Below, piece after piece: positions 16,619 to 26,173 of a stretch of DNA of 64,000 nucleotides (position 1 is its first letter; each line of letters starts with the position of its first letter). This DNA comes from Alphaproteobacteria bacterium. Lineage in GTDB: Bacteria > Pseudomonadota > Alphaproteobacteria > Bin95. Under the pieces are notes generated by a model. It was not told the DNA's origin. It saw only the letters and a list, made by a program, of their open reading frames with translations, and did no database searches. The DNA lies in contig JACKII010000003.1 of the NCBI GenBank assembly GCA_020638555.1, positions 186,001 to 250,000 of the forward strand, given 5' to 3'. The position numbers were made by a program, and so were the translations under genes.

Positions 16619-17632
16619 ATGGTTGACTATCAGACCTTCCCGCTCGGCCCGACCGTGTTGCAGTCCGGCCTGACCGTGCCGAACCCGGTGCTGGCCTACA
16701 AGACCTATGGCCGGCTCAACGCCGACAAGAGCAACGCCATCGTCTACCCCACCAGCTATGGGGCGCAACACACCGACACGGAATGGCTGATCCGGCCCGG
16801 CGGCATTCTCGACCCCGAGACGCATTTCATCGTCATTCCCAACATGTTCGGCAACGGCCTCTCCACCTCGCCCAGCACGATCGAGCCGCCGCACGGCAAG
16901 GCGCGCTATCCCCACTTCACGCTCTGCGACAATGTCCGGGCCCAGCGCCGGCTGCTGAGCGAAGTGTTCGGCGTGGAGCGCATTGCGCTGGTCTATGGCT
17001 GGAGCATGGGGGCGCAACAGGCGCTGCACTGGGGCGCCCTGTTCCCGGACGCGGTGCAAAGCATCCTCGCCATTTGCGGCTCGGCCCGGACCGCGCCGCA
17101 CAATTACGTGTTCCTGGAAGGCGTAAAGGCGGCGCTGACCGCCGATGCGGCCTGGTGCGGCACACATTTTCGCGAGAAGCCGGAGACCGGCCTGCGGGCC
17201 ATGGGCCGGGTCTATGCCGGCTGGGGCATGAGCCAGGAATTCTACCGCGACGAGGTCTGGCGCCAGGCGGGCTTCACCTCGCTGGAGGATTATCTGGTGC
17301 GTTCGTGGGAGTGGAATTTCCTGCGCCGCGACGCCGACAACCTGCTGGCCATGCTCTGGAGCTGGCAGCACGCGGACATCAGCGCCAACGATCTGTACCA
17401 GGGCGATCTGGGGCGGGCGCTGGGGGCGATCTGGGCGCGCACGATCCTGATGCCGTCCGAGACCGACCTCTATTTCCGCGTCGAGGACAACCGGCGCGAG
17501 CTGAAACACCTGCCGAACGCCGAGTTGCGGCCGATCCCCTCGATCTGGGGCCACCGCGCCGGCAATCCCACCGACGTCCCGGCGGACCAGGCCTTTATCC
17601 GCCAGGCGGTGCGGGACCTGCTGGCGTCGTGA
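16619..17632 (+). CDS. alpha/beta hydrolase of the homoserine O-acetyltransferase (MetX) family
   Basis: 337 residues. The nucleophile elbow is YGWSMGAQ with S129; SETDLYF carries the acid Asp and IWGHRAGNP the His. The family includes MetX, but members of this length with IVYPTSYGAQHTDTEW are often hydrolases or acyltransferases of unknown substrate. No other methionine gene is near. ATG 16619 has no clear ribosome site; an ATG pair at 16562 would add 19 residues. It overlaps the following MFS gene by 4 bp (GTGA), so both are translated together. Confidence 0.75.
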   Translation: MVDYQTFPLGPTVLQSGLTVPNPVLAYKTYGRLNADKSNAIVYPTSYGAQHTDTEWLIRPGGILDPETHFIVIPNMFGNGLSTSPSTIEPPHGKARYPHFTLCDNVRAQRRLLSEVFGVERIALVYGWSMGAQQALHWGALFPDAVQSILAICGSARTAPHNYVFLEGVKAALTADAAWCGTHFREKPETGLRAMGRVYAGWGMSQEFYRDEVWRQAGFTSLEDYLVRSWEWNFLRRDADNLLAMLWSWQHADISANDLYQGDLGRALGAIWARTILMPSETDLYFRVEDNRRELKHLPNAELRPIPSIWGHRAGNPTDVPADQAFIRQAVRDLLAS

Positions 17633-18996
17633 GCCTGCGCGACCGGCTGGCCATTCTTTGCATCGGCATCGGCACCGCCGTGGTGCCGCTCGATTCGGCC
17701 GTCAACATCGCGTTCCCGGACATCACCCGCGCCTTCGGCATCGAGATCCAGCAAATCCAGTGGGTGGTGATCGCCTATGTGCTGACCCACACCAGCCTGA
17801 TGCTGTTCTGCGGCCGCATCGGCGACCGCATCGGCCGGCGGCTGGTGTTCTCCGCCGGCCTGGTCTGGAGCACGGGGGCGTTCGTCGTCCTGACGCTCGC
17901 CCCCAGCTTCGAATGGCTGCTGGCCGCGCGCGTCGCCCAGGGCATCGGCGCGGCCCTGGTCGGGTCCTGCGGGCCGGCGCTCATCACCGGCCTGGCGGGC
18001 GAGGAACGCCGGGCGCGCATGCTGGGGCTTTTTATGCTGATGTTCGGCATCGCCATGGCGTTGGGGCCGTCGGTCGGCGGCCTCATGGTCGCGTGGGTCG
18101 GCTGGCCCGGCGTCTATGGGATGCGCGTGCCACTCTGCCTGATCGCGCTGGCCCTGGTCTGGAGCCTGCCGGCGCGCACGGCGGAACAGCGGGCCGCGGC
18201 GGCCGATACGCCAATGAACGTCGCCGGCGCGCTGCTGCTGGCGGCGGCGATGGCCGCCCTGCTCTTTACCGTCAACCGGCTACAGGTCGCCGGCAGCAAC
18301 CCGGTTCTGCCGGCGGGGCTGGCCGGGCTCACGGCGGTGATGGTGGCGCTGCTGCTGCGCCACGAGAGCCGCTCGCCGGCGCCGATCCTGCCGCTCTACC
18401 TGTTTCGCCGGGCGGCGTTTTCCGGCGTGGTGGTGGCCAATATGGCGGTGGCGTTCGCCGGCTTCGCGGTCATGCTGATCGTGCCCTATTTCCTCGCCCG
18501 GCTGACGGCGCTGGAGGTGACGGTCGCCGGGCTGGTGCTCGCCTGCTCGCCGCTCGGCACCGCCGTGGTGAGCCTGGTGGCAGGACGGCTGGTGGAGCGC
18601 CTCGGCGCCCGCCGCACCGCGGGGCTCGCGGCCGGTGCGACGGCACTCGGCCTTGCCGGCATCGGCTGCTGGCCCGCCTTCCCCGGCGTCGTCGCCATGA
18701 TCGTGCCGCTGTTCCTGGCCGGCGCCGGCATGGGCCTGTTCCTGATCTCCAGCATGGACGTGATCACCGGCACCATGCGGCTGGAGGAGCGCGGCGTCGC
18801 CGGCAGCCTCGCCCAGGTGAGCCGCACCGTCGGCGTCATGACCGCCGCCAGCCTGCTGAGCCTCGCCTTCGCGACGCTCGGCGGCGGCCAGGGCGCCACC
18901 GACGCCGCCTTCCTGAAGGCGTTCGGCACGGTGTTCCTGGCGGCGGCGGTGCTGCCGGCGCTGGTGGCGCTAGCCATGGCGCGGGGCGGGCGGTAG
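17629..18996 (+). CDS. MFS transporter, DHA2-type multidrug exporter
   Basis: 455 residues with about 14 hydrophobic segments. The drug-efflux motif A region is GRIGDRIGRR, after TM2; motif C-like GPSVGGLM lies in TM5. The start is a GTG overlapping the hydrolase stop by 4 bp. Coupling of a MetX-like hydrolase to an exporter may mean that the enzyme product or a toxic ester is pumped out; this is inference. Substrate unknown. Confidence 0.8.
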   Translation: MSLRDRLAILCIGIGTAVVPLDSAVNIAFPDITRAFGIEIQQIQWVVIAYVLTHTSLMLFCGRIGDRIGRRLVFSAGLVWSTGAFVVLTLAPSFEWLLAARVAQGIGAALVGSCGPALITGLAGEERRARMLGLFMLMFGIAMALGPSVGGLMVAWVGWPGVYGMRVPLCLIALALVWSLPARTAEQRAAAADTPMNVAGALLLAAAMAALLFTVNRLQVAGSNPVLPAGLAGLTAVMVALLLRHESRSPAPILPLYLFRRAAFSGVVVANMAVAFAGFAVMLIVPYFLARLTALEVTVAGLVLACSPLGTAVVSLVAGRLVERLGARRTAGLAAGATALGLAGIGCWPAFPGVVAMIVPLFLAGAGMGLFLISSMDVITGTMRLEERGVAGSLAQVSRTVGVMTAASLLSLAFATLGGGQGATDAAFLKAFGTVFLAAAVLPALVALAMARGGR

Positions 18997-19057
18997 GCGG
19001 GGCCTCCCAGGCGCGGGCGCCATTTTGAGGGAGAACGCAGCGGCCATCTTTCTCCCC

Positions 19058-19163
19058 CACTCCCGCGGAAGCGGGAGCCTATGCCTGAGAGCGTCTCACA
19101 AGCTGCATTCCCCGTGAGAGGCTCTCAGGCATGGACCCCGGGTCAAGCCCGGGGCAGGGATGG
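19058..19163. repeat. dispersed palindromic intergenic repeat, family A, copy 2
   Basis: Contains TCCCGCGGAAGCGGGAGCC, ATGCCTGAGAG (19081-19091), CTCTCAGGCAT (19122-19132) and a terminal CCCCGGGTCAAGCCCGGGG hairpin. Same layout as 941-1054 and 44830-45020. It lies between the convergent MFS and dipeptidase genes and may serve as a two-way terminator. Confidence 0.8.
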
Positions 19164-19202
19164 AACAAAGTCCGCCGTCCGTCCCACCACCCCAAAGGCC
19201 CG

Positions 19203-20213
19203 TTAAGCCCCCCAGATCTCGCCCAGCTTGCGCCGGACGTTCTCGCCCAGATAGCCGCGGATCTGCGCTTCCGGCCAGCCGTGCTTGACCAGCGCCTCGG
19301 TCACTTTCGGCAGGTCGCGGTGGCTGCGCACCTCGGCCAGATAGCGCTCGGGGATGGCCTCGCCGAAAATCTTGTTGAAGGTGTTGATGCCCTCCCAGCG
19401 ACGCGGCGGCGTGCGCTCGAAGGCGATTTTCGGCAGGTCCGCGCCGGTGGCGAGATCGGTGCCGAAGCCCAGATTCTCCGGCCCGGCCAGGTTCGCCAGA
19501 TAGTCCACATGGCGCAGATAGTCGTCGATGCCCGGCTTGCGCGCCGCATCGCCGTCCCAGTTCATCGGGCCATAAATGCTGGCGCCGATATAGCCACCCT
19601 TGGCCACCAGCGCCCGGATCAGGTCGTCCGGCTTGTTGCGGGCCAGCGGGCTCAACACATGGGCGTTGGCGTGGGTGACGAGACAGGGCTTCTCGCTTGC
19701 CTCGATCGCGTCCATGGCGGTGCGATAGCCGACATGGGAAAGGTCGATGGCAATGCCGAGCCGGTTCATCTCCCTCACGACGTCGCGGCCATAGGTGGTG
19801 AGGCCCGCCCCTTCCGGCTCCAGGCAACCGTCGCCCAGCATGTTGCGGTAGTTGTAGGTGAGCTGCATGACGCGCAGGCCCAGCTTGTGGAACAGGTGCA
19901 ACCGCTCGATCCGGTCGGCGATGGGCCGCGTGTTCTGCCAGCCGAGCACCGCGCCGATCTTGCCCGCCGCGCGGGCGTGGTCGAAGTCGGCGACCGTCTC
20001 GATCTGGAGCCAGTCGGAGTCCGGCGCGTTGAAGCGCTCCTGCCAGCGGGCGACCTCCTGGCAGGCCTGCTCGAAATCGCATTCGAAATGGCAGGCGGTC
20101 ACCTGGATGGCGTCGATCTGGCCGGCGCGCAGATCGTCCGGCCAGCCATCGGCATGGTAGACGAGGCTGTCGATCACCAAAGCGTCTTGGTGCAGGGCGG
20201 CGGCATCGGTCAT
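19203..20213 (-). CDS. M19-family dipeptidase (renal dipeptidase-like)
   Basis: 336 residues. Family markers include the N-terminal ALVIDSLVYHADGW in place of the usual DGHND motif, the middle QLTYNYRNMLGDGC, the IDLSHVG strand with its zinc histidine, and VTHANAH with further ligands. The enzyme family hydrolyses dipeptides and some beta-lactams, or acts on D-amino-acid peptides. ATG 20213 is supported by AAGAGACG upstream. Upstream on the same strand is rsmD, separated by 41 bp. The first zinc-binding pair (usually HxD) reads YHAD here, so metal content may differ; worth modelling. Confidence 0.8.
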   Translation of the reverse strand: MTDAAALHQDALVIDSLVYHADGWPDDLRAGQIDAIQVTACHFECDFEQACQEVARWQERFNAPDSDWLQIETVADFDHARAAGKIGAVLGWQNTRPIADRIERLHLFHKLGLRVMQLTYNYRNMLGDGCLEPEGAGLTTYGRDVVREMNRLGIAIDLSHVGYRTAMDAIEASEKPCLVTHANAHVLSPLARNKPDDLIRALVAKGGYIGASIYGPMNWDGDAARKPGIDDYLRHVDYLANLAGPENLGFGTDLATGADLPKIAFERTPPRRWEGINTFNKIFGEAIPERYLAEVRSHRDLPKVTEALVKHGWPEAQIRGYLGENVRRKLGEIWGA

Positions 20214-20254
20214 GGAAAACGTCTCTTGGATGGGTCGGAAGGGTATCGCCAACC

Positions 20255-20845
20255 CTAACCCGCTTCGTCCGCCTGCAACAGCCACAGCCGGGTCGCGCCA
20301 TAGCGCTGGTCGTGCCGCAGCGTGAACCCCTCGGGCACGGCGATAGCGCGCTTCGCCGGCGCCTCGACCGAGACCAGGCCGCCGGTGCGGACGCTGCCGG
20401 ACCGGGCCAGCGCCTGCAACACAGGCTCATAGAGATCAGAGGCATAGGGCGGGTCGAAGAACACCAGGTCGAACGGCCCCGCCGGCAGCCCCACCGGCAG
20501 GTGCGAGGCGAGGAAGGTGCAGCGCTCGGCCACGCCCAGCACCCGGGCGTTGTCGCGGGCGAGGCGCAGGCTGGCGGGCGCGGCATCCACCAGGGTGGCG
20601 TGCGCCGCGCCGCGCGAGAGCGCCTCGAACGCCAGCGCGCCGGTGCCGCAGCAGAGGTCGAGCACGCGGGCGCCGGCCAGGATCGAGCCGCCGTCGGCGC
20701 CGAAGCCGCCATGGGCCAGCCGGTTGAACAGGGCTTCCCGCACCCGCTCGGCCGTCGGCCGCACGGCGAGGCCCGGCGGCACCGCCAGCTTGCGGCCGCG
20801 CAACGCGCCGCCGGTCAGGCGCAGAACGTGGGACGGAGCGCTCAC
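20255..20845 (-). CDS. rsmD: 16S rRNA (guanine-966 N2)-methyltransferase
   Basis: 196 residues, the usual length. Motif I (VLDLCCGTGALAFEAL) binds S-adenosylmethionine, and FDPPY is the N2-guanine methyltransferase active-site motif. The opening LRLTGGALRGRKLAVPPG and RPTAERVREALFN are highly characteristic of RsmD. It methylates G966 of 16S rRNA in the small subunit. The stop is 1 bp from the preceding VOC gene's end region, so it may be transcribed with that gene. Confidence 0.93.
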   Translation of the reverse strand: MSAPSHVLRLTGGALRGRKLAVPPGLAVRPTAERVREALFNRLAHGGFGADGGSILAGARVLDLCCGTGALAFEALSRGAAHATLVDAAPASLRLARDNARVLGVAERCTFLASHLPVGLPAGPFDLVFFDPPYASDLYEPVLQALARSGSVRTGGLVSVEAPAKRAIAVPEGFTLRHDQRYGATRLWLLQADEAG

Positions 20846-20846
20846 C

Positions 20847-21719
20847 CTATTGCCGGATCCAGCCGGCGCCCCAGAGATTCACCGTGCGCTCCGTGTGCGG
20901 CCAGGTGCGGGGCCCCATCTCGCGCGGCAGATGCTCCAGTTCGGCGGAGAGTTCGATGCGGTCGCCGTTCGGGTCCTCGAACATGAAGAACAGGTTGTTG
21001 CCGGGGCCGTGCCGGCCCGGCCCCCAGACCACCGGGATTTCCAGATTGGCCAGATGATCGCCCCAGTCGCGGAAATCCATCCAGCCACCGGTCTCATAGG
21101 CGTGGTGGTCGGGTTTGGAGTGGCTCGCCTGGAAGGCCGCGAAGCAGTGGTGCTCGGGGTCGGTGCGCCAGAAGGCGACGCGCTTCGACCCCTCGTCCGC
21201 CTCGTCCAGCAGCACATAATCCGAGGCGACGAAGCCCAGACCCTGTTCATAAAACGCGATCATCGGCGCCAGGTTCGGCGTCGCAACGACCACGTGTTGC
21301 AGCCGGGCCTCATAGGCGCGGGCGGGAATGGCGTTGGCGGCCTTGGGGCTCGGCAGGCCGGGCCGGGGCAGGCCGAACACGTTCAGCCAACCGTCCGGGT
21401 CGCGCACCGCCACTGCATCCGCGCCGAACGCCGCCGCCGGCGAGGGCTCGGTGGCGAGCCCCTGGGCCTGGACATAGGCGCGAACCTCGGCCAGTTGCCG
21501 GGCGTTCTGCAGGCGATAGGCGTGATAGGTGCGACCGCCGCGCTTGCCCTTGCCGACGATCTGGCGACGGCCAGGCGCCTGCAACAGGAAGTCCTCGCCG
21601 AAGCCGTGCACCTCGAAACCCAGGGCGCGGGCATAGAAATCGGCCAGCGCCTTGGGGGCGTCGCTCTCCAGGCGCATATGGTCCAATTGCGCCGGCCAGA
21701 TCGGCGAGGCGGAAGGCAT
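20847..21719 (-). CDS. VOC-family two-domain protein, extradiol dioxygenase-like
   Basis: 290 residues made of two vicinal-oxygen-chelate modules. The first begins LDHMRLESD and the second LQHVVVATPNL near residue 140; FFMFEDPNGDRIELSAELEH gives the conserved late glutamate. H14, H142 and the late Glu are the likely metal ligands. This arrangement is typical of type I extradiol ring-cleavage dioxygenases (catechol 2,3-dioxygenase-like), but ring-cleavage has not been shown for many members. It could act on hydroxylated products of the FAD monooxygenases elsewhere in the window, though it is not in their operon. Confidence 0.75.
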   Translation of the reverse strand: MPSASPIWPAQLDHMRLESDAPKALADFYARALGFEVHGFGEDFLLQAPGRRQIVGKGKRGGRTYHAYRLQNARQLAEVRAYVQAQGLATEPSPAAAFGADAVAVRDPDGWLNVFGLPRPGLPSPKAANAIPARAYEARLQHVVVATPNLAPMIAFYEQGLGFVASDYVLLDEADEGSKRVAFWRTDPEHHCFAAFQASHSKPDHHAYETGGWMDFRDWGDHLANLEIPVVWGPGRHGPGNNLFFMFEDPNGDRIELSAELEHLPREMGPRTWPHTERTVNLWGAGWIRQ

Positions 21720-21898
21720 GGCGAAGGCTCCTCGGCATAGGGAGTAAAGGCCCGGCGACCATGCCCGAAACGCGGGCGCCTGTCATCCGTCTCGCCCGTA
21801 TTGGGCGCGGCGGAGCGATTGGCGGCCTTGCGCCCGCCGCTGCTTCCTGCACAACTCGGACCGTTCCTTGCGATCCTCCAACTCGGCGCCCGCTGCCC

Positions 21899-22498
21899 AT
21901 GGCCCAAGACCCCCTGCTGTTGCTCGGCCCCGTCACCTGGTATGTGTTCGTCATGGCGGCGACGCCAGGGCCGAACAACGCCATGCTGACGGCCAGCGGC
22001 ATGAATTTCGGCCTGGCCCGCACCTGGCCGCACATTGCCGGCATCACCTTCGGTTTGACGCTGCTGATGCTGCTCTGCGGCCTGGGCCTCGGCACCGTGT
22101 TTGCGACCTGGCCGGAGGCGCAGACGGCGCTGGCGGTCGCGGGCTCGCTCTACCTGCTCTATCTCGCCTGGCGCGTCGCCACCGCCGACGCGCCGCGGGC
22201 GGCGGAGGAAGCGCGGCCGCTGCGTTTCGTCGAGGCCTTCGGCTTCCAGTTCCTGAACCCGAAGGGCTGGGTGGCCTCGCTGACCGCCGTGCCGCTGATG
22301 CCGGCGCTGGGCTCCGTGCCGGAGCAGGCCGCGGTCCTGGCGGGGCTGGCGATGGCGACGACCCTGCCCAGCACCGCCGTCTGGGCGCTGTTCGGCGTCG
22401 GCATCGCCCGGCTGTTCCAGCGGCCGGCCGTCCGGCGGTCGATCAATGCACTTTTGGCGATCTTGTTGATCGCCATGATTCCGTTCATGTTCCGTTAG
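21899..22498 (+). CDS. LysE/RhtB-family amino-acid exporter
   Basis: 199 residues with six hydrophobic segments, the family norm. The signature PGPNNAMLTASG is at residues 24-35 and FLNPKGW in the middle. Members export amino acids and homoserine-type metabolites. ATG 21899 is chosen because it starts just before the first membrane segment; no clear ribosome site is seen. It is 27 bp upstream of the HyuA-type gene. The gap to the divergent VOC gene (180 bp) holds the promoters. Confidence 0.85.
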   Translation: MAQDPLLLLGPVTWYVFVMAATPGPNNAMLTASGMNFGLARTWPHIAGITFGLTLLMLLCGLGLGTVFATWPEAQTALAVAGSLYLLYLAWRVATADAPRAAEEARPLRFVEAFGFQFLNPKGWVASLTAVPLMPALGSVPEQAAVLAGLAMATTLPSTAVWALFGVGIARLFQRPAVRRSINALLAILLIAMIPFMFR

Positions 22499-22525
22499 TT
22501 CCGTCCCGCCGCCGATTGTCCGCCC

Positions 22526-24601
22526 ATGACCACCGACCCAGCCCGCCTCGCCGTCGACATCGGCGGTACGTTCACCGATGTCGTGCTCGAACACGGATCG
22601 CGCCAGTTCACCACCAAGGTGCTGACCACGCCGGACGCGCCCGAACGCGGCGTGCTGGAAGGGGTGGCGCGGGCCATGACCGAAGCCGGTCTGGCGCCGC
22701 CCCAGGTGGGCCTGCTGATCCACGGCACAACCCTCGCCACCAACGCGCTGATCGAGCGCAAGGGCGCCAAGACCGCCCTCGTCACCACCGAAGGCCATCG
22801 CGACGCGGTGGAGATGGCGCTGGAAAACCGGTTCGAGCAATACGACATCAATATCGACCGCCCGGCGCCATTGGTGCCGCGCTATCTGCGCTGGCCGGTG
22901 GCCGAGCGGCTGAACGTGCAGGGCCAGCCCCTGCTGCCGCTGGACGAGGCCTCGGTCGCGGCGCTGTTCCCGCTGATCGAGAAGCACGCCATCGAGGCGC
23001 TGGCGGTGGGCCTGCTGCACGCCTACGCCAACCCCGCCCACGAGGAGCGGGTGCGCGACCGGATTGCGGCGCGCTTCCCGGACCTCGCCATTTCGCTCTC
23101 CAGCGAGGTGGCGCCGGAAATCCGCGAGTATGAGCGCCAGTCGACCACCTGCGCCAACGCCTATGTGCAGCCGAAAATGGCCCGCTATCTGCAAGCACTG
23201 GATGCGGAGTTGCAGGCACAGGGCTTCCGCTGCCCCTTCCTGCTGATGACGTCCGGCGGCGGCCTCACCGACCTGGCGACGGCGGTCAAGTTCCCGATCC
23301 GGCTGGTGGAGAGCGGCCCCGCCGGCGGCGCGATCCTGGCGGCCCGCATCGCCGAGGAACTGGGGCTGGACCGGGTGGTCAGCTACGACATGGGCGGCAC
23401 CACGGCGAAAATCTGCCTGATCGACGATTATCAACCGCTCGCGACGCGCACGTTCGAGGTGGCGCGCGCCTACCGCAACCTGAAGGGCTCGGGCCTGCCG
23501 GTGAAGATCCCCGCGATCGAGATGGTGGAGATCGGCGCCGGCGGCGGCTCCATCGCGTCGGTGGACGCGCTCGGTCGGGTCGCGGTCGGGCCGGAAAGCG
23601 CCGGCTCGCAGCCGGGCCCGGCCTGCTATGACCAGGGCGGCAGCCGCGCCGCCGTGACCGACGCCGACCTGGTGCTGGGCAAGATCGACCCCGCGGCGTT
23701 CGCCGGCGGCTCGGTCAAGCTGGCGCCGGAGAAGGCGGGCGAGGCGCTGGAGCGCACCATCGGCCGGCCGCTCGGCATGGACGCGCCGCTCGCCGCCTTT
23801 GCCGTGGCGGAGATCGTCGACGAGAACATGGCCAACGCCGCCCGCGTCCACGCGGTCGAGTGGGGCAAGGACATCGCCGCCCGCGCCATGATCGCCTTCG
23901 GCGGTGCCGCCCCGCTGCACGCCGCCCGCCTGGCCGAGAAGCTGAATCTCAGCCACGTGATCGTGCCGGCCGGCGCCGGCGTCGGCTCGGCGGTCGGCTT
24001 CCTGCGCGCGCCGATCAGCTATGAGGTGGTGCGCAGCCGCTATATGCGGCTCGACCAATTCGACGCCGCGGCGGCGAACGAGTTGCTGGGCACGATGCTG
24101 GCGGAGGCGACCGCCATCGTCCGCCTGGGCGCGCCGGAGGCGGACCTGACCGAGACCCGCATGGCCTTCATGCGCTATGTCGGCCAGGGCCACGAAATCA
24201 CCGTGCCGCTGCCGGCCCGCGCCCTGGAGGCCGGCGACGCGGCGACCCTGCGCGCGGCGTTCGAGGACGCTTACCGTGCACTCTACGGCCAGACCGTGCC
24301 GGGCCAGGAGCCGGAAATCCTGAGCTGGACGCTGACCGTGGCCTCGCCGGCGGTCTCGTCGCAGGTGAGCGAAGCGGTTGCCGGCGGCGGAGAGGCCGGC
24401 GAGCCGGTCGGCACGCGCCGGCTGTTCGACAGCAACGCCCAGGCCTTTGTCGAGGCCGCGGTCTGGCGCCGCGAGAGTCTGGGCGACGGCGAGGCCAAGG
24501 GGCCGGCCCTGATCGTCGAGGACCAGACAACCACCGTGGTCCCGGACGGCTTCACCGCCCGGGTCGGCCAGGGCGGCGCCCTGGTGCTGACGCGGGAGTA
24601 G
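22526..24601 (+). CDS. hydantoinase/oxoprolinase A-type subunit (HyuA)
   Basis: 691 residues, standard for HyuA/AcxA-type proteins. The ATPase phosphate motif DIGGTFTD is at 10-17, and SYDMGGTTAK is the second nucleotide motif. VGPESAGSQPGPACY is a family signature. The enzyme opens cyclic amides or carboxylates ketones with ATP, and normally needs a HyuB partner encoded next door. Here no hyuB follows: the gene is followed by 310 bp of repeat and a convergent acyl-CoA dehydrogenase gene. It may use a distant HyuB or act alone. Confidence 0.88.
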   Translation: MTTDPARLAVDIGGTFTDVVLEHGSRQFTTKVLTTPDAPERGVLEGVARAMTEAGLAPPQVGLLIHGTTLATNALIERKGAKTALVTTEGHRDAVEMALENRFEQYDINIDRPAPLVPRYLRWPVAERLNVQGQPLLPLDEASVAALFPLIEKHAIEALAVGLLHAYANPAHEERVRDRIAARFPDLAISLSSEVAPEIREYERQSTTCANAYVQPKMARYLQALDAELQAQGFRCPFLLMTSGGGLTDLATAVKFPIRLVESGPAGGAILAARIAEELGLDRVVSYDMGGTTAKICLIDDYQPLATRTFEVARAYRNLKGSGLPVKIPAIEMVEIGAGGGSIASVDALGRVAVGPESAGSQPGPACYDQGGSRAAVTDADLVLGKIDPAAFAGGSVKLAPEKAGEALERTIGRPLGMDAPLAAFAVAEIVDENMANAARVHAVEWGKDIAARAMIAFGGAAPLHAARLAEKLNLSHVIVPAGAGVGSAVGFLRAPISYEVVRSRYMRLDQFDAAAANELLGTMLAEATAIVRLGAPEADLTETRMAFMRYVGQGHEITVPLPARALEAGDAATLRAAFEDAYRALYGQTVPGQEPEILSWTLTVASPAVSSQVSEAVAGGGEAGEPVGTRRLFDSNAQAFVEAAVWRRESLGDGEAKGPALIVEDQTTTVVPDGFTARVGQGGALVLTRE

Positions 24602-24911
24602 GCGCAGGCAAACGCCGCGGCAGGCCCCGGCTCATGGCCGGGGCACAGGATGATAGAGGATCTTGTTCCCCGGACGGGGCGGAGCGCCGATCCAGGGAAC
24701 ACAAAGCCTGACATTCGGTGTTTCTCGGCCGCCGCGGAGCGGTGTGCCGGGATCGGTTGCTCTCGCGAACACGGGCAGTGGTAGTGTTCGAAGGATGACA
24801 CTGGCCCCGGATGGCGGCTCCGCCACCTCCGGGGAACACAATCCTGACATTCGGTGCACCCCGGCGCACCGCTCCGCAATGGCCGGGGTGCACAGCGCTG
24901 GGCGGGAAGCG
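24602..24911. repeat. REP-like composite repeat, family B, copy 2
   Basis: No gene is visible. The block holds CCCCGGACGGGGCGGAGCG (24669-24687), and CTCTCGCGAACACGGG followed by GGCCCCGGATGGCGGCTCCGCC (about 24760-24830). This is closely related to 10905-11040. The motif CCTGACATTCGGTG occurs twice (24708 and 24846), in tandem with variants of the hairpin. It separates the convergent hyuA and acyl-CoA dehydrogenase genes. Confidence 0.75.
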
Positions 24912-26072
24912 CTACCGCAAGCCCAACTGCCGCGCGACGATGCCCTTCAGCACCTCGTTGGTGCCGCCGCGGATCGTGCTCGACGGGATGTGCAGGATGC
25001 CGTCGCGCAGGGTGGAGTGATAGGCGCTCATGCCCTGGGTCGTCGGCGCGCCGGCCGAGAGGCCGCGCACTCCCTCGATGATCTCGCGCTCGAACCGGGT
25101 GCCGACCTCCTTGACCAGCGCCGCCTCGGTCTCCGGCGACTGGCCTTCCTGTAGCAGCGCCGAGACGCCGAGCGACATGCGCCGGAGCGTCCGCAGCCGC
25201 GCCACCAACTGGCCGAAGGCGAGGCGGATGCGGTCGTCGTCCGTCGCCTGCATGGCGCGGACGGCTTCCTCCAGGATGATGGTGGTGGACAGGAAGCGCT
25301 CGGGCCCCGAACGCTCGATGGCCAGTTCGCCGGTCACCTGCTTCCAGCCATCGCCCTCATTGCCGAGCATGGCGTCATCCGGCACGAACACGTCCTGGAA
25401 CACGGTCTCGTTGAAATGGCTTTCGTTGGCGATGTTCTTGATGCCGCGCACGCTGATGCCCGGCGTCGACAGGTCGACCAGGAATTGCGACAGGCCGCGG
25501 TGCTTCTGGCCGTCCTGAACCGGCGTGGTGCGGACCAGGGCGATCATGTAGTGGCAGATATGCGCGCCCGACGACCAGATTTTGGCGCCGTTGATCTTCC
25601 AGCCGCCGTCCACCTTTTCCGCCCGCGTGCGCACGCTGGCGAGATCGGAGCCGGAGCCCGGCTCGCTCATGCCGATGGCGAAATAGCACTCGCCGGCGGC
25701 GATGCGGGGCAGGATGCTCGTCTTCTGCTCCTCGGTGCCATAGCGCAGCAGCAAGGGGCCGCTCTGCCGGTCGGCCACCCAGTGGGCACCGACGGGAGCA
25801 CCGGCCGAGACCAGTTCCTCGGTGATGACATAGCGGTGCAGCATGGTCTTCTCGTGGCCGCCATACGCCTTGGGCCAGGTCACCGCCAGATAGCCGCGCT
25901 GGCCCAGCTTGCGGCTGAATTCCGGCGACAGGCCCGAGCCCCAGCAGTCGGCAATCGGCGTGAAGCCGCCGCTTGCCCGCTCGGCCCGGAGGAAGCCGCG
26001 AATATCCTGGCGCAGCGCCTCCACATCGTCGGGGAACGCCATTTTCGGAAAGCGGAAGCCTTGTCCGGCCAT
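24912..26072 (-). CDS. acyl-CoA dehydrogenase
   Basis: 386 residues. Family blocks are present: an N-terminal helical domain, GMSEPGSGSDLAS (FAD and substrate), INGAKIWSSGAH, and the C-terminal IRGGTNEVLKGIVARQLGL, which contacts FAD and supplies structural residues. The enzyme oxidises acyl-CoA thioesters at the alpha-beta bond and passes electrons to ETF. Members with this C-terminus are often assigned to branched or cyclic acyl-CoA substrates. It stands alone, and the space upstream is occupied by the toxin-antitoxin island. Confidence 0.88.
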   Translation of the reverse strand: MAGQGFRFPKMAFPDDVEALRQDIRGFLRAERASGGFTPIADCWGSGLSPEFSRKLGQRGYLAVTWPKAYGGHEKTMLHRYVITEELVSAGAPVGAHWVADRQSGPLLLRYGTEEQKTSILPRIAAGECYFAIGMSEPGSGSDLASVRTRAEKVDGGWKINGAKIWSSGAHICHYMIALVRTTPVQDGQKHRGLSQFLVDLSTPGISVRGIKNIANESHFNETVFQDVFVPDDAMLGNEGDGWKQVTGELAIERSGPERFLSTTIILEEAVRAMQATDDDRIRLAFGQLVARLRTLRRMSLGVSALLQEGQSPETEAALVKEVGTRFEREIIEGVRGLSAGAPTTQGMSAYHSTLRDGILHIPSSTIRGGTNEVLKGIVARQLGLR

Positions 26073-26173
26073 CGGTCAAAAGACCCTTTTCGCTAGAGAA
26101 CCATCGGAAACCGCACTATGCCGGGATGGGGAGCGAAAGGCAATCGAGGGGTGGTGGAAGGTGGCAGCGCCGG

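Noticed and set aside
14275..16626. A 783-codon plus-strand frame opposite the acylase gene
   Set aside because: Shadow of the acylase gene; Arg/Gln/Gly-rich product without motifs, while the minus-strand frame has the nucleophile and family blocks.
16619..17632. Calling the MetX-like gene a methionine biosynthesis enzyme
   Set aside because: It lacks other met genes nearby and has a 4-bp overlap with an exporter gene; the family is functionally mixed, so only a family-level call is supported.
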